64,000 nt of DNA from Yersinia canariae. GTDB taxonomy: Bacteria > Pseudomonadota > Gammaproteobacteria > Enterobacterales > Enterobacteriaceae. A program made the position numbers and the translations under genes. Positions 26,351-37,257 of this stretch are shown piece after piece (positions within the stretch are counted from its first letter, which is position 1; each line of letters begins with the position of its first letter). The notes under the pieces were generated by a model. It ran no database searches. It was not told where the DNA came from and worked only from the letters and a program-made list of their open reading frames with translations. The stretch spans positions 1 to 64,000 of the forward strand of contig NZ_CP043727.1 of the NCBI RefSeq assembly GCF_009831415.1, given 5' to 3'.

Positions 26351-29149
26351 ATGGCCCAGATTGCAGAAAACCCATTGATCCTTGTTGACGGTTCCTCTTA
26401 CCTCTATCGTGCATACCATGCTTTCCCGCCGTTAACCAACGGCAGCGGCGAGCCAACGGGTGCGATGTATGGCGTGTTGAACATGTTGCGCAGTCTGTTG
26501 TTGCAATATCGGCCAAGCCATGTGGCCGTCGTTTTTGATGCCAAAGGTAAAACATTCCGCGATGAACTTTTTGCGGAATATAAGTCCCACCGCCCACCGA
26601 TGCCAGATGATTTACGGACCCAAATTGAGCCGCTTCACCAGATGGTTAAGGCGATGGGGTTGCCTTTATTGGTGGTTTCCGGCGTTGAGGCTGACGATGT
26701 TATCGGTACTTTGGCACAAGAAGCGGAAAAAGCAGGTCATGCTGTATTAATCAGTACTGGTGATAAAGATATGGCGCAATTAGTTACGCCAAATATCACT
26801 CTTATCAATACAATGAATAACGCTATTTTAGGGCCACAAGAAGTGTGCGAAAAATATGGCGTTCCTCCTGAGCTGATTATTGATTTTCTCGCATTGATGG
26901 GGGATTCCTCAGATAATATTCCGGGCGTACCGGGCGTCGGCGAGAAAACGGCGCAGGCTTTATTGCAAGGTCTGGGCGGATTGGATGCGCTATTTAGCAA
27001 TTTGGATAAAATAGCCACGCTAACATTCCGTGGTGCAAAAACAATGTCTGCCAAATTAGAGCAGAATAAAGATGTTGCCTATCTCTCCTATAAACTGGCC
27101 ACTATTAAAACGGATGTTGAACTGGACGTCACTTGTGATGAGCTGAAAGTCTCAGCGCCGGATGATGAGCAATTGCATCAATTATTCAGTCGTTATGAAT
27201 TTAAGCGCTGGTTGGCAGATGTCGAAGCCGGTAAATGGCTGGATGCTAAAAAAGACAGGCCAGCAGCCCAGACAAGCAATAAAGCTTTTGTTGCAGCAGA
27301 ATCAGCTCCTGTAGCTGAAGTTACTGCTGTGCTCTCACAAGAGAATTATCAAACTATCTTGGATGAGACATCTTTAAATGATTGGATTGAGCGGCTTAAG
27401 AAAGCGGAGGTTTTTGCTTTTGATACGGAAACTGACGGTCTTGATACGCTCAGCAGCAATTTAATTGGCCTCTCTTTTGCTGTGGCACCGGGTGAGGCAG
27501 CTTATTTGCCATTAGCACATGATTACCTGGATGCACCTGTACAGCTTGATAGGGATTGGGTTTTGGCCCAACTTAAGCCATTACTGGAAGATGATAAGGC
27601 CCTTAAAGTGGGGCAGAATCTTAAGTTTGACCAAAGCATGCTGGCGCGTTATGACATAGAACTGCGCGGTATTGCTTTCGATACTATGCTGGAATCTTAT
27701 GTTTTAGACAGTGTTGCCGGTCGACACGATATGGATAGCTTGGCCGAGCGTTATCTCAATCATAAAACTATTACTTTTGAAGAGATCGCCGGTAAAGGTA
27801 AAAACCAACTTACTTTCAACCAAATTGCCTTAGAACAAGCTGGCCCTTACGCGGCAGAAGATGCGGATGTTACCTTACAATTGCATTTGGTGTTGTGGCC
27901 GAAGCTACAGCAAAGTGAAGGTCTAAAGCGGGTTTTCCAAGAAATTGAGATGCCTTTGCTGCCGATCCTGTCCTGCATTGAGCGCACTGGTGTCCTGATT
28001 GACCAGAATATATTGGCGGCACATTCTAAAGAACTGACTATCCGCCTTGATGAGTTGGAAAGACAGGCTCATGAATTGGCAGAAGAGCCCTTTAATCTCG
28101 CCTCACCTAAGCAATTACAGGCCATTTTGTATGAAAAACAAAAATTGCCTATCTTGAAGAAAACACCAGGTGGCGCTGCTTCAACCAATGAAGAGGTACT
28201 GGCTGAATTGGCATTGGATTACCCTTTGCCGAAAGTTATTCTTGAATATCGTGGCCTGGCGAAGCTGAAAAGTACTTATACCGATAAATTGCCGTTGATG
28301 ATTAACCCTGTTTCTGGGCGAGTTCATACTTCTTATCATCAGGCCGTCACTGCGACCGGGCGCTTATCTTCCCGAGATCCTAATCTGCAAAATATTCCGG
28401 TGCGAAATGAAGAAGGGCGTCGCATACGCCAGGCTTTTATTGCCCCAGAAGGTTATCGCATCATGGCGGCGGACTATTCACAGATTGAGCTGCGCATCAT
28501 GGCCCATTTGTCACAGGACGAAGGGTTGCTAGCTGCATTTGCGGCCGGCAAGGATATTCACCGCGCGACGGCGGCGGAAGTCTTTGGTTTACCTCTGGAA
28601 AAAGTCACGAATGAACAACGCCGCAGTGCTAAGGCCATTAACTTTGGTTTGATTTACGGTATGAGCGCATTTGGTTTGGCGCGGCAGTTGAACATTCCTC
28701 GTGGGGAAGCGCAACGTTATATGGATCTCTATTTTGAACGCTACCCAGGCGTGCTGGAATATATGGAGCGCACACGTAAGCAAGCTGCTGATCAAGGATA
28801 TGTCACAACCCTGGATGGCCGTCGTCTCTATCTGCCAGACATTCACTCACGTAATGCAACTCGTCGTAAGGCTGCTGAACGCGAGGCTATCAATGCGCCG
28901 ATGCAGGGAACTGCCGCTGATATTATTAAGCGCGCAATGATTGCAGTAGATGCATGGTTGCAGCAAGAACCTGAGCCTTTGGTGCGGGTAATTATGCAGG
29001 TACACGATGAATTGGTATTTGAAGTGCATGAAAGTGTATTGGAAAGCGCTGAGCAGAAAATTCGTGAGCTGATGGAACAAAGCATGCAACTGGCGGTGCC
29101 ATTAAAAGTTGATGTCGGTGTGGGCTATAACTGGGATCAAGCTCATTAG
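26351..29149 (+). CDS. polA: DNA polymerase I
   Basis: A 932-residue family A polymerase for Okazaki-fragment maturation and repair; E. coli has 928. The 5' nuclease domain (1 to about 290) has [17 protein letters not shown] and [14 protein letters not shown] metal residues. The 3'-5' exonuclease (about 325-520) has an intact [10 protein letters not shown] motif I, so proofreading is expected. The polymerase domain has motif [14 protein letters not shown], the O-helix [20 protein letters not shown] (by position about 758-777) and motif [10 protein letters not shown]. Spot 42 RNA follows downstream as in E. coli. Confidence 0.99.
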   Translation: MAQIAENPLILVDGSSYLYRAYHAFPPLTNGSGEPTGAMYGVLNMLRSLLLQYRPSHVAVVFDAKGKTFRDELFAEYKSHRPPMPDDLRTQIEPLHQMVKAMGLPLLVVSGVEADDVIGTLAQEAEKAGHAVLISTGDKDMAQLVTPNITLINTMNNAILGPQEVCEKYGVPPELIIDFLALMGDSSDNIPGVPGVGEKTAQALLQGLGGLDALFSNLDKIATLTFRGAKTMSAKLEQNKDVAYLSYKLATIKTDVELDVTCDELKVSAPDDEQLHQLFSRYEFKRWLADVEAGKWLDAKKDRPAAQTSNKAFVAAESAPVAEVTAVLSQENYQTILDETSLNDWIERLKKAEVFAFDTETDGLDTLSSNLIGLSFAVAPGEAAYLPLAHDYLDAPVQLDRDWVLAQLKPLLEDDKALKVGQNLKFDQSMLARYDIELRGIAFDTMLESYVLDSVAGRHDMDSLAERYLNHKTITFEEIAGKGKNQLTFNQIALEQAGPYAAEDADVTLQLHLVLWPKLQQSEGLKRVFQEIEMPLLPILSCIERTGVLIDQNILAAHSKELTIRLDELERQAHELAEEPFNLASPKQLQAILYEKQKLPILKKTPGGAASTNEEVLAELALDYPLPKVILEYRGLAKLKSTYTDKLPLMINPVSGRVHTSYHQAVTATGRLSSRDPNLQNIPVRNEEGRRIRQAFIAPEGYRIMAADYSQIELRIMAHLSQDEGLLAAFAAGKDIHRATAAEVFGLPLEKVTNEQRRSAKAINFGLIYGMSAFGLARQLNIPRGEAQRYMDLYFERYPGVLEYMERTRKQAADQGYVTTLDGRRLYLPDIHSRNATRRKAAEREAINAPMQGTAADIIKRAMIAVDAWLQQEPEPLVRVIMQVHDELVFEVHESVLESAEQKIRELMEQSMQLAVPLKVDVGVGYNWDQAH

Positions 29150-29307
29150 TTGTGTGGGTAAGTGGTGATAAATAAAGCATTTTATGTAATTAAGCTACAT
29201 TTAGGAGCGATAATGCGGCGGTGATGTGCGCTGAATCGTGCCAATTTGTGTAACTATACAACAAAAAATTCTTTTGCCCTGCAAAAAAATGATGTAGAGT
29301 TACAGAT

Positions 29308-29415
29308 GTAGGGTACAGAGGTAAGATGTTCTATCTTTCAGACCTTTTACTTCACGTAATCGGATTTGGCTATATATTAGCCGCCCCAGTCATTTATTGA
29401 CTGGGGCGTTTTTTA
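29308..29415 (+). ncRNA. spf: Spot 42 small RNA
   Basis: A roughly 108-base Hfq-dependent small RNA that in E. coli base-pairs with galK and many catabolic messages, and is repressed by cAMP-CRP. The 5' part GTAGGGTACAGAGGTAAGAT and the central unstructured TTTTACTTCACGTAATCGGA are essentially identical to E. coli Spot 42. The 3' end is a terminator hairpin, GCCCCAGTCA pairing with TGACTGGGGC followed by T. Its position directly after polA is conserved. Confidence 0.97.
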
Positions 29416-29593
29416 TGGGATTTTGTCAGCATTTTTCGTGAATCTAAAGAGAAACAGCGAGATAGCCGCGGTAAAAATAGAGTTTGATGATTTTTACTTT
29501 GGCGTGAGGGATATTGTCAGGAACTCGTTTCAGGGCGGTATGAATATCCCCTCGGGGTCACAGCCCTTGCGGGCTGCTGTTAGCGGTTATTAA

Positions 29594-30244
29594 TCACTCA
29601 CCTTCATCGTCATAATCATCAATCATCACTTCCGGCGGGATCTCGCTGAACCAGGTATCCAGTTTTTCGCGCAATTTATCAACGCCAATCTTTTTCAATG
29701 ATGAGAAAGCTTCAACCTGAATATCACCCATAAATGGAATGATCGCTTCCCGAACCATGTTCAGTTGGGCTTTGCGTGCGCCAGATGCCAGCTTATCGGC
29801 TTTGGTCAGCAACAACATAACCGGGGTGCCGACGGCGACAGCCCATGTAATCATCTGCTGGTCCAAATCTTTTAGCGGATGACGAATATCCATCAACACA
29901 ACTAATCCTTTCAGGCAATTACGTTTCTGTAAATATTCCCCTAATGCGCGCTGCCACTTGAGTTTCATCTCTTCAGGGACTTCGGCATAGCCGTATCCCG
30001 GCAAGTCGACCAGACGTACGCCCTCAACCACTTCAAATAAGTTAATTAGCTGAGTACGGCCCGGGGTTTTACTGGTTCTGGCCAGGCTTTTCTGATTGGT
30101 TAATGTATTGAGAGCGCTCGATTTACCTGCATTTGAGCGGCCAGCAAATGCCACCTCAATACCTTCATCACGTGGCAGATGGCGAATATCCGGAGCACTG
30201 ATGACGAAGTGAGTCATGTGATAGTTATAATTTCTGATAGTCAA
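29594..30244 (-). CDS. engB: EngB (YihA), ribosome-assembly GTPase
   Basis: A 216-residue essential TrmE-Era-EngA-EngB-Septin GTPase, also called YsxC, needed for 50S subunit assembly. G1 is GRSNAGKSS (about 36-44), G2 lies in [12 protein letters not shown]3 is [12 protein letters not shown]4 is LTKADKL. E. coli YihA is 210 residues and starts similarly (MTNLNYQQTHF here [13 protein letters not shown]), supporting ATG 30244. The C-terminal tail is acidic. It is transcribed against polA and Spot 42. Confidence 0.95.
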   Translation of the reverse strand: MTIRNYNYHMTHFVISAPDIRHLPRDEGIEVAFAGRSNAGKSSALNTLTNQKSLARTSKTPGRTQLINLFEVVEGVRLVDLPGYGYAEVPEEMKLKWQRALGEYLQKRNCLKGLVVLMDIRHPLKDLDQQMITWAVAVGTPVMLLLTKADKLASGARKAQLNMVREAIIPFMGDIQVEAFSSLKKIGVDKLREKLDTWFSEIPPEVMIDDYDDEGE

Positions 30245-30321
30245 AATTTGTCGTCTCCGCGAGAGATAGCTTACATGCAGCGATTATAACTGCATCGAGC
30301 CGAAAAAAGGGGGTTTATCTT

Positions 30322-30393
30322 TATACCCGTCATACTTCGAGCTGCATGTGAGTGCGCTTTCTGCTTTCCTGCAACTCGAATTATTTAGGGTAT
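30322..30393. repeat. Inverted-repeat element, copy A
   Basis: A roughly 72-base element reading TATACCCGTCATACTTCGAG at its left end. Its reverse complement matches the element at 30950-31020, sharing the blocks TTGCAGGAAAGCAG-like and ATGACGGGTATA. Internally it is partly self-complementary. It lies upstream of CsrC. It resembles dispersed palindromic intergenic repeats of Yersinia-type genomes. Confidence 0.75.
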
Positions 30394-30659
30394 CTACCTT
30401 TCGTACGTTATTTCGCAGGGGATCGTGACACTCATACATCTGTTTTTTTTGTGAAATTATAGTTTTTGTGAGTTAGTGGTCATTGTAGGAAAAACTAATC
30501 GCTTATCATTGAATGATTGTTAAGAAAAACTTTATTAAAAGTCGGCTACACTTATCAGCGGTTAGTTTGTTTCTATGATTATTTTTTTGAATAAAAACAA
30601 ATGACTGGTTTTGTTTTTCACAGTACATGATGTGCTGGCAAGGAGCTTAAAGACTTAGG

Positions 30660-30916
30660 ATGAGTTGCCTATGCTTAAGGAATGTAATGGATATACTGTG
30701 AGCCAGGGATGATATAGGGAGCTTATATAAAGGGATGTTTATGGACACAGGTCGGAGTGCCGGGTGAGTCACCTTCAGGGTTGAAGGGATGGCAAGGAAG
30801 GCAAAATGCAGGAGGGAGAAACCGGGACGTTATGTAAGTGCAGGGAATGCGCTGTAAGGATATCCTTCCGCAGAAGGTGCGAAAAAAGGCGACAGGTTAA
30901 TCTGCCGCCTTTTTTC
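30660..30916 (+). ncRNA. csrC: CsrC small RNA, CsrA antagonist
   Basis: A regulatory RNA of about 250 bases that sequesters the translational regulator CsrA. About sixteen GGA triplets lie between 30642 and 30860, several in AGGGA or AGGA contexts, the CsrA-binding signature. The 3' terminator (AAAAAAGGCG at 30882-30891 with CGCCTTTTTT at 30906-30915) is almost the same as that of E. coli csrC, and the engB-csrC-yihI order is conserved. The 5' end is approximate because I could not fix the promoter. Activation by BarA/UvrY is expected from E. coli. Confidence 0.9.
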
Positions 30917-30949
30917 TTTCTCTTCTTTCTGCTAGATTCCGCCCAATCT

Positions 30950-31020
30950 TATACTCAATAAATTTCAAGATGCAGGAAAGCAGTAAGTGAGCATCTGCAA
31001 CTTGGAAGATGACGGGTATA
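30950..31020. repeat. Inverted-repeat element, copy B
   Basis: A 71-base element starting TATACTCAATAAATTTCAAG and ending ATGACGGGTATA. It matches the reverse complement of copy A at 30322-30393 over its whole length with scattered differences. Core blocks are GATGCAGGAAAGCAG and GCATCTGCAACTTGGAAG, which can fold back on each other. It ends 39 bases before yihI. Confidence 0.78.
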
Positions 31021-31059
31021 TACTCAATCCGATCCCATACTCATTTAAGAGCACAGGTT

Positions 31060-31626
31060 ATGAAGCAACCAAATAAAGCACCACGCGCTGACCGTGCGGC
31101 CCCGAAAGGCACCGCAACGCCAAAGCGTCATAAAAAAACCCGTGTAGAGCTTGATATTGAAGCCCGCGAGCGCAAACGTCAGAAGAGACACAGCGGTAAT
31201 CGCTCAGGTGCGAGAACGAATGTCGAGGGTGGCAATAAGAAGGGTCAAAGCGAAACTCAAGAAAAAGATCCGCGCATTGGCAGCAAAGTGCCGGTGCCTT
31301 TGATGGTCGAGAGCAAGGCAAAAGCGAAGCCAACCACTAAGCCTGTGGCCAAAGTTGAAGCCAAGCCACGTCTGACACCGGAAGAAGAGCTGGCTAAGCT
31401 GGAAAACGATGAGCGCTTGGATGCATTGCTGGACAGACTTGATAATGATGAAGTTTTGAGCAAAGAAGACCAAGCTTATGTTGATCTGACGTTGGACCGT
31501 ATCGATGCCCTGATGGAGCAATTGGGTATTGAACTGGGCGACGATGAAGATGATGAAGAGCGCGAAGAAAAGCCGGAAGATATCTTAAAATTACTGAAGA
31601 GCGGTAATCCAAAAGATACATTTTAA
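31060..31626 (+). CDS. yihI: YihI, Der GTPase-activating protein
   Basis: A 188-residue highly charged protein that in E. coli stimulates GTP hydrolysis by the ribosome-assembly GTPase Der. The N-terminal half is Lys/Arg-rich ([20 protein letters not shown]), the middle has [13 protein letters not shown], and the C-terminal half is acidic with [23 protein letters not shown] 31060 gives MKQPNKAPR, matching the E. coli start; the longer frame from 31009 runs into the upstream repeat and is rejected. A small ORF follows 3 bases after the stop. Confidence 0.93.
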   Translation: MKQPNKAPRADRAAPKGTATPKRHKKTRVELDIEARERKRQKRHSGNRSGARTNVEGGNKKGQSETQEKDPRIGSKVPVPLMVESKAKAKPTTKPVAKVEAKPRLTPEEELAKLENDERLDALLDRLDNDEVLSKEDQAYVDLTLDRIDALMEQLGIELGDDEDDEEREEKPEDILKLLKSGNPKDTF

Positions 31627-31629
31627 ACC

Positions 31630-31806
31630 ATGAAATGGGTGATCCCGGTAATAGCCCTACTACTTACATGTTATCTACTGTGGTTATTGGGTAAACTATG
31701 GCGACTGTCGCAACGAAGAATGCGGTTGCGCAGCGCTACTGCGGCCAGACAACGAAAACATCTGCCCCTTAACCGGCCCGGTAAGCGAAAATATCGGAAG
31801 GAATGA
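31630..31806 (+). CDS. Hypothetical 58-residue single-span membrane protein
   Basis: ATG 31630 opens a frame of 58 codons ending TGA 31804-31806. It reads MKWVIPVIALLLTCYLLWLL in its first 20 residues, a clear single transmembrane helix. The rest is strongly basic (GKLWRLSQRRMRLRS onward, ending GKRKYRKE), predicting a cytoplasmic C terminus. It begins 3 bases after yihI and its end reaches into the hemN ribosome-binding region, overlapping the upstream in-frame hemN ATG. I do not recognise it in E. coli. The frame, spacing and positive-inside topology support a real gene; the function is unknown. Confidence 0.65.
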   Translation: MKWVIPVIALLLTCYLLWLLGKLWRLSQRRMRLRSATAARQRKHLPLNRPGKRKYRKE

Positions 31807-31808
31807 AC

Positions 31809-33182
31809 ATGTCTGAGCACGCTATAGTTTGGGATCTGTCCCTGATTCAAAAATATAATTATTCAGGGCCGCGCTATACCTCATATCCCACAGCCCTTGA
31901 GTTTAGTGAAGATTACAATGAATCTGCTTTTCAGCAGGCGGTGAAACGTTATCCACAGCGGCCCTTGTCGCTGTATGTGCATATCCCATTTTGCCACAAG
32001 CTTTGTTATTTCTGCGGTTGCAATAAGTTGGTGACGCGCCAACAACACAAAGCTGATGAATATTTGGCGATATTGGAACAAGAGATCCGCCAGCGTGCTG
32101 CGTTGTTTGCCGGGCGTCAGGTTAGCCAGATGCATTGGGGGGGTGGCACACCCACTTATCTGAATAAAACACAAATCACTCATTTGATGAATCTGTTACG
32201 TGAAAACTTTGATTTTCTGCCCGGCGCTGAGCAGTCAATTGAAGTTGATCCGCGTGAAATTGAGCTGGATGTGCTCGATCATCTGCGTGCTGAAGGGTTT
32301 AACCGCCTGAGCATGGGGGTGCAGGATTTCAATAAAGAGGTTCAACGGCTGGTTAACCGTGAGCAAGATGAAGATTTTATCTTTGCGCTCATTGCCCGTG
32401 CCAAGGCCTTGGGTTTTAACTCAACCAATATTGATTTGATTTATGGTTTACCAAAACAGACACCAGAAAGTTTTGCGTTTACCCTCAAACGGGTGGCCGA
32501 ACTCAGTCCTGACCGCCTAAGTGTCTTCAATTATGCCCATTTGCCGAGCCTGTTTGCGGCACAGCGCAAAATTAAAGATGCGGATTTACCCAGCGCTGAA
32601 CAGCGGCTGGATATTTTACAGCACACCATCAGTTTCTTAACCGAATCCGGCTATCAGTTTATTGGTATGGATCATTTCGCCCGGCCAGATGATGAGTTAG
32701 CCGTTGCCCAGCGGGAAGGTAAATTGCATCGTAATTTCCAGGGCTATACCACCCAAGGGGAGAGTGACTTACTCGGGTTGGGAGTGTCGGCCATTAGCAT
32801 GTTGGGTGACAGTTACGCGCAAAATGAAAAAGATTTGAAGACTTACTATGCAGTGGTGGAGCAGCGCGGCAATGCATTGTGGCGTGGCCTGACCATGACG
32901 GAAGATGATTGCTTGCGCCGTGACGTGATTAAAACACTGATTTGTAATTTCCAGATCAGTTATCAGCCGATTGAACAGCATTATGGTATTCGTTTTGCAG
33001 ATTATTTTGCTGAAGATTTTGAGTTGCTCGCCCCCTTTGAACAAGATGGGCTGGTGGAGCGGGATGATAAAAGTATTCGTGTGACGCCGCGCGGGCGTTT
33101 ACTCATTCGTAATATCTGTATGTGTTTTGATATTTATTTACGTAAACAAGCGCGCAGACAGCAGTTCTCCCGCGTTATCTGA
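31809..33182 (+). CDS. hemN: HemN, oxygen-independent coproporphyrinogen III oxidase
   Basis: A 457-residue radical-SAM enzyme, the same length as E. coli HemN. It converts coproporphyrinogen III to protoporphyrinogen IX without oxygen. The cluster-binding motif CxxxCxxC is in HIPFCHKLCYFCGC (about residue 60). The GGGTPTYL and IEVDPRE motifs bind SAM, and a C-terminal HemN domain follows. I start it at ATG 31809 because AAGGA at 31797-31801 is then 7 bases away; ATG 31803 is too close. A dyad at 33187-33210 separates it from convergent glnG. Confidence 0.97.
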   Translation: MSEHAIVWDLSLIQKYNYSGPRYTSYPTALEFSEDYNESAFQQAVKRYPQRPLSLYVHIPFCHKLCYFCGCNKLVTRQQHKADEYLAILEQEIRQRAALFAGRQVSQMHWGGGTPTYLNKTQITHLMNLLRENFDFLPGAEQSIEVDPREIELDVLDHLRAEGFNRLSMGVQDFNKEVQRLVNREQDEDFIFALIARAKALGFNSTNIDLIYGLPKQTPESFAFTLKRVAELSPDRLSVFNYAHLPSLFAAQRKIKDADLPSAEQRLDILQHTISFLTESGYQFIGMDHFARPDDELAVAQREGKLHRNFQGYTTQGESDLLGLGVSAISMLGDSYAQNEKDLKTYYAVVEQRGNALWRGLTMTEDDCLRRDVIKTLICNFQISYQPIEQHYGIRFADYFAEDFELLAPFEQDGLVERDDKSIRVTPRGRLLIRNICMCFDIYLRKQARRQQFSRVI

Positions 33183-33186
33183 TGAG

Positions 33187-33210
33187 ATCACCCTCAGTGA
33201 TGAGGGTGAT
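33187..33210. terminator. Convergent hemN/glnG hairpin
   Basis: ATCACCCTCA pairs with TGAGGGTGAT across a short loop, followed by TTTTC on the plus strand. It lies between the ends of hemN and glnG, so it can stop plus-strand transcription and possibly both. Confidence 0.75.
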
Positions 33211-33222
33211 TTTCAAACAAAA

Positions 33223-34635
33223 CTATTCCATTCCCAACTCTTTTAGCTTACGCGTTAGCGTATTTCGGCCCCAACCCAACAAGCGCGCCGCTTCCTGTTT
33301 GTGCCCTTGGGTATGACGTAATGCGGTCGTTAACAGCGTGCGCTCCATTTCGGGCTGTGCTTCCGATAACAAATCTTGATGACCAGAGCGGAGTGCGCGA
33401 TCAGCCCATTGCGCCAGCAATGTTGACCAGTTGTCTGGCATCCGCTGACCGGAAGCATCTGGCGTACTGGTCTCGAACAGCTCAGAAGGTAAGTCCTGAA
33501 TAAGGACTTCCTGCCCAGCAGCCATGACTGTCAGCCAGCGGCAGGTGTTCTCCAGTTGGCGCACATTCCCCGGCCAAGGCAGGCGAGTTAGCGCGACTTC
33601 TGTTTCAGGATGCAAATTCTTAGCTTCCACGCCCAATTCTTTTGCGGCCACTTGCAAGAAGTAGCGGGCCAGACGCGGAATGTCCTCACGGCGCTCACGC
33701 AGCGGAGGTAAATGCACTCGAATCACATTCAAACGGTGGAATAAATCCTCACGGAATTTACCTTCCTGAACACGAAGCTCCAGGTTTTGGTGAGTCGCCG
33801 CAATGATGCGCACATCCACTTTGACTGGCGCATAACCGCCAACCCGATAGAACTGACCATCAGCCAGCACTCGCAACAGGCGGGTTTGTACATCCAGCGG
33901 CATATCACCGATTTCATCCAAAAACAGTGTGCCGCCATCTGCTTGTTCAAAACGCCCTTGGCGGACTTGATTCGCGCCGGTAAAGGCTCCTTTCTCGTGG
34001 CCGAACAACTCGGACTCAATTAAGTCTTTCGGAATTGCGGCCATATTCAGCGCAATAAAGGGAGCTTTGGCGCGCGGGCTATGGCGATGTAATGCATGGG
34101 CCACTAACTCTTTACCCGTCCCCGACTCCCCGTTAATTAGCACACTGATAGAGGAGCGAGACAAGCGGCCAATGATGCGGAAAACGTCCTGCATCGCCGG
34201 TGCTTCACCAATGATATCAGCCGTAGGGCCACTGGCGGGTTGGGCGCGAGCAGGTTGTTGCTGTTCCTGATAATGGCTGATAGCCCGTTCAACCAGCGCG
34301 ACCGCTTCATCAATATCAAAAGGTTTGGGCAGATAATCAAACGCCCCTTGCTGATAGGCGCTCACCGCGGCGTCTAAATCAGAATGTGCCGTCATTATGA
34401 TGACCGGGAGCATGGGGTGGCGCTGCTTAATCTGTTTCAGCAGTGCTAATCCGTCCATGCCGGGCATACGGATATCGGATAACAACACATCCGGGGTTTG
34501 TGTGGCCAGCGTATCCAACACCTGATTACCGGAATCGAATGTTGTACAGTTTAGGCCCGCTCCAGTCAGTGCGCGCTCAAGCACCCAGCGGATGGAGCTA
34601 TCGTCATCGACGATCCAGACTATCCCTCGTTGCAT
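33223..34635 (-). CDS. glnG: NtrC (GlnG), nitrogen response regulator
   Basis: A 470-residue enhancer-binding protein for sigma-54. The receiver domain (1-120) has VDDD and phospho-acceptor Asp in [12 protein letters not shown]. The AAA+ domain has Walker A GESGTGKE, the sigma-54 contact GAFTGA, and Walker [12 protein letters not shown]. The C-terminal Fis-type helix-turn-helix is [21 protein letters not shown] start it at ATG 34635 ([12 protein letters not shown]), which has GAGG upstream and equals the E. coli start; the frame continues to 34845 but overlaps glnL. It lies 7 bases after glnL. Confidence 0.98.
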   Translation of the reverse strand: MQRGIVWIVDDDSSIRWVLERALTGAGLNCTTFDSGNQVLDTLATQTPDVLLSDIRMPGMDGLALLKQIKQRHPMLPVIIMTAHSDLDAAVSAYQQGAFDYLPKPFDIDEAVALVERAISHYQEQQQPARAQPASGPTADIIGEAPAMQDVFRIIGRLSRSSISVLINGESGTGKELVAHALHRHSPRAKAPFIALNMAAIPKDLIESELFGHEKGAFTGANQVRQGRFEQADGGTLFLDEIGDMPLDVQTRLLRVLADGQFYRVGGYAPVKVDVRIIAATHQNLELRVQEGKFREDLFHRLNVIRVHLPPLRERREDIPRLARYFLQVAAKELGVEAKNLHPETEVALTRLPWPGNVRQLENTCRWLTVMAAGQEVLIQDLPSELFETSTPDASGQRMPDNWSTLLAQWADRALRSGHQDLLSEAQPEMERTLLTTALRHTQGHKQEAARLLGWGRNTLTRKLKELGME

Positions 34636-34642
34636 AGAAACC

Positions 34643-35692
34643 TCACTGGCGAATAGGCAGGTAAACCGAGAATTCGGTATGTCCCGGCCAACTGTTAAAT
34701 TCAATTTTACCCGAATGTTGATCAATAAGACTGCGGGCAATCGACAGGCCAAGGCCAGTCCCCCCCTCACGACCGCTGACCATCGGATAGAACACGGTAT
34801 CTTGTAATTGCGTTGGCACGCCTGGGCCATCGTCCTCAATATCAATGCGCGCTGCTAAACGGTAGCGCACGCCATGCAGCGTTATCTGAAATGCGGTGCG
34901 GGTCCGAAGTGTAATTGTGCCACCGGCCTTACCTAAAGCTTGCAATGCATTGCGGGTGATATTCAGTAGCACTTGCTCAATTTGGTCGGGGTCATGCGCC
35001 AACTCAGGCAAACTTGGGTCATAGTCACGGATTAACGTCACGTTATCCGGTTTCTCTAATGAGACTAGCTGGCAAACTCGTTCAGCAACCTGATGAATAC
35101 TCTGTGTAACATGTTGACCGGGCCGCTGTGGGCCTAATAAGCGGTCAACCAAGTTACGTAAGCGATCAGCCTGCTCAATAATGACTTTGGTATATTCCAG
35201 CAGTGCCGGATCGGGTAAGGCTTTTGACAATAATTGTGCCGCGCCCCGTAAGCCACCTAACGGGTTCTTAATCTCGTGAGCTAACCCGCGCACCAAATCT
35301 CGGGCTGCAACTTGTTGTGCATGTTGCAATTGCTCTTGGCTTAATCGACGCTGATTATCCATCGGCGCCATTTCCAGCAATATAAAACCTTCAGGGAGTG
35401 ACTGCGCGGTCAGCGATAAAATATGTGCACGGCCATCAACCACTAATGTCACTTCATTATCGGTAAAACCTTGCCCATCTTTCAGACTTTCCCGCATCAA
35501 ATCGATATTGAGAGAAAAATAGCCTAATAAATCTGGCAGAGGTGTACCAAAAAGTTTACGGGAGCTTTGCGCCAGAAGTTGCTGGGCGGCGGGATTGGCA
35601 TAGTGGATAGCCAAATCATCATCTAATAGCAGAATACTATTAATGAGAGAATTAAGGATCTGCCCAGCATCGGGCAGCGTGCCTGTTGCCAT
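34643..35692 (-). CDS. glnL: NtrB (GlnL), nitrogen sensor kinase/phosphatase
   Basis: A 349-residue cytosolic histidine kinase that phosphorylates NtrC when nitrogen is short and, with PII, dephosphorylates it otherwise. The N-terminal PAS region is about 1-110. The H box is [13 protein letters not shown] (phospho-His near 139), the N box has NITRNALQA and the G boxes have DDGPGVP and [16 protein letters not shown] 35692 gives [10 protein letters not shown], the E. coli start, with AGGAG just upstream; the start at 35722 is rejected. It is the middle gene of glnA-glnL-glnG. Confidence 0.98.
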   Translation of the reverse strand: MATGTLPDAGQILNSLINSILLLDDDLAIHYANPAAQQLLAQSSRKLFGTPLPDLLGYFSLNIDLMRESLKDGQGFTDNEVTLVVDGRAHILSLTAQSLPEGFILLEMAPMDNQRRLSQEQLQHAQQVAARDLVRGLAHEIKNPLGGLRGAAQLLSKALPDPALLEYTKVIIEQADRLRNLVDRLLGPQRPGQHVTQSIHQVAERVCQLVSLEKPDNVTLIRDYDPSLPELAHDPDQIEQVLLNITRNALQALGKAGGTITLRTRTAFQITLHGVRYRLAARIDIEDDGPGVPTQLQDTVFYPMVSGREGGTGLGLSIARSLIDQHSGKIEFNSWPGHTEFSVYLPIRQ

Positions 35693-35782
35693 TACGCAGA
35701 CTCCTGCACACTTTTGGTGCATTAATCCTATCGGTTCAGTCGCAACTGAGCCAGAGGAATTATGACGAAAATGAAAAGTGGA

Positions 35783-35812
35783 GAAAAAAGCCCATCCGAA
35801 GATGGGCTAAAA
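35783..35812 (-). terminator. glnA-glnL intercistronic terminator
   Basis: Read on the minus strand, AGCCCATC-TTCG-GATGGGCT is followed by six T. It is a typical intrinsic terminator with a stable TTCG tetraloop between glnA and glnL. It should reduce glnLG expression relative to glnA, as the equivalent element does in E. coli. Confidence 0.9.
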
Positions 35813-35847
35813 GTTTCCACGGCAACAAAAAAAACGACTAATTAAAA

Positions 35848-37257
35848 TTAAACGCTGTAGTACAGTTCGAACTCAACTGGGTGCGGAGTCATACGAACGC
35901 GGTCCATTTCTTCTTTACGCAATTCGATGTAAGCATCGATAGCGTCGTCAGTGAACACGCCACCACGGGTCAGGAACTCGCGGTCTTCGTTCAATGCAGC
36001 CATTGCTTCGTCCAGTGAACCTGCAACTTTTGGAATTTCAGCTTCTTCTTCCGGTGGCAAGTCATACAAGTTTTTGTCCATCGCATCACCAGGGTGAATT
36101 TTGTTGATGATGCCATCAAGGCCAGCCATCAGCAGTGCTGCGAAGCACAGGTATGGGTTAGCCGCTGGATCCGGGAAGCGCGCTTCAATACGACGAGCTT
36201 TCGGGCTGGCAACCACAGGGATACGGATAGAAGCTGAGCGGTTACGGGCTGAATAAGCCAACATGACCGGTGCTTCATAGCCTGGGACCAAACGCTTGTA
36301 GGAGTTAGTCGTTGGGTTAGCCAAGGCGTTGATTGCTTTTGCGTGTTTGATAATACCGCCGATGTAGAACAGCGCCATTTCAGACAGACCAGCATATTTG
36401 TCACCCGCGAACAGGTTAGTGCCGTTCTTGGACAAAGACATATGGCAGTGCATGCCTGAACCGTTATCACCAAACATTGGTTTCGGCATAAAGGTCGCAG
36501 TTTTACCAAATGCGTGTGCCACGTTGTGCACGACATATTTGTAAATCTGAATTTCGTCAGCTTTCTTGGTCATGGTATTGAAGCGAGTTGCCACTTCATT
36601 CTGACCCGCTGTCGCCACTTCGTGGTGATGCGCTTCAACAACCAGACCCATTTCTTCCATGGTCAAACACATGGTAGAGCGCAGATCTTGTGAAGAGTCG
36701 ACTGGAGGAACTGGGAAGTAACCTCCTTTTACAGCTGGACGGTGACCTTTGTTGCCGCCTTCGTATTTGGTGCTGGAGTTCCATGCGCCTTCGATATCAT
36801 CGATAGCGACGTGAGAACCACGGATGCTGCTACCAAAACGAACATCGTCGAACAAGAAGAATTCTGGTTCAGGCCCGAACAACACGGTATCTGCGATGCC
36901 AGAAGCTTTCAGGAACTCTTCCGCGCGTTTGGAGATAGAACGTGGGTCGCGGTCATAACCTTGCAGAGTACCTGGCTCAAGGATGTCACAACGGATAATC
37001 AGTGTGGAATCTTCGAAGAACGGGTCCATAACAGCGGTGCTGGCGTCTGGCATCAGTACCATGTCGGATTCGTTAATGCCTTTCCAGCCACCAATCGAGG
37101 AGCCATCAAACATTTTGCCTTCTTCAAAGAAGTCAGCGTTGACCTGATGAGCCGGAATAGTGATGTGCTGTTCTTTCCCTTTAGTATCGGTGAAGCGCAA
37201 ATCAACGAATTTCACTTCGTGCTCATTCAGCATCGTCAAAACATGTTCAGCGGACAT
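35848..37257 (-). CDS. glnA: Glutamine synthetase GlnA
   Basis: The 469-residue GSI-beta dodecameric enzyme: glutamate + NH3 + ATP to glutamine. It is the same length as E. coli GlnA. Active-site blocks include the latch loop [13 protein letters not shown], the metal-binding [10 protein letters not shown], the ATP-site [14 protein letters not shown] and the glutamate flap [13 protein letters not shown]. The adenylylation site is the Tyr in [13 protein letters not shown] 37257 ([10 protein letters not shown]) has GGGAG upstream and equals the E. coli start. A sigma-54 promoter and NtrC sites lie upstream. Confidence 0.99.
   Translation of the reverse strand: MSAEHVLTMLNEHEVKFVDLRFTDTKGKEQHITIPAHQVNADFFEEGKMFDGSSIGGWKGINESDMVLMPDASTAVMDPFFEDSTLIIRCDILEPGTLQGYDRDPRSISKRAEEFLKASGIADTVLFGPEPEFFLFDDVRFGSSIRGSHVAIDDIEGAWNSSTKYEGGNKGHRPAVKGGYFPVPPVDSSQDLRSTMCLTMEEMGLVVEAHHHEVATAGQNEVATRFNTMTKKADEIQIYKYVVHNVAHAFGKTATFMPKPMFGDNGSGMHCHMSLSKNGTNLFAGDKYAGLSEMALFYIGGIIKHAKAINALANPTTNSYKRLVPGYEAPVMLAYSARNRSASIRIPVVASPKARRIEARFPDPAANPYLCFAALLMAGLDGIINKIHPGDAMDKNLYDLPPEEEAEIPKVAGSLDEAMAALNEDREFLTRGGVFTDDAIDAYIELRKEEMDRVRMTPHPVEFELYYSV

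Noticed and set aside
29555-29580. GC-rich hairpins CAGCCC/GGGCTG and CCCCTCGGGG between Spot 42 and engB
   Set aside because: They could terminate engB but no T run follows on the minus strand, so I do not list them as a terminator.
34636-34845. N-terminal extension of NtrC by 70 residues
   Set aside because: It overlaps the end of glnL, while ATG 34635 has a good GAGG and gives the exact conserved NtrC start.
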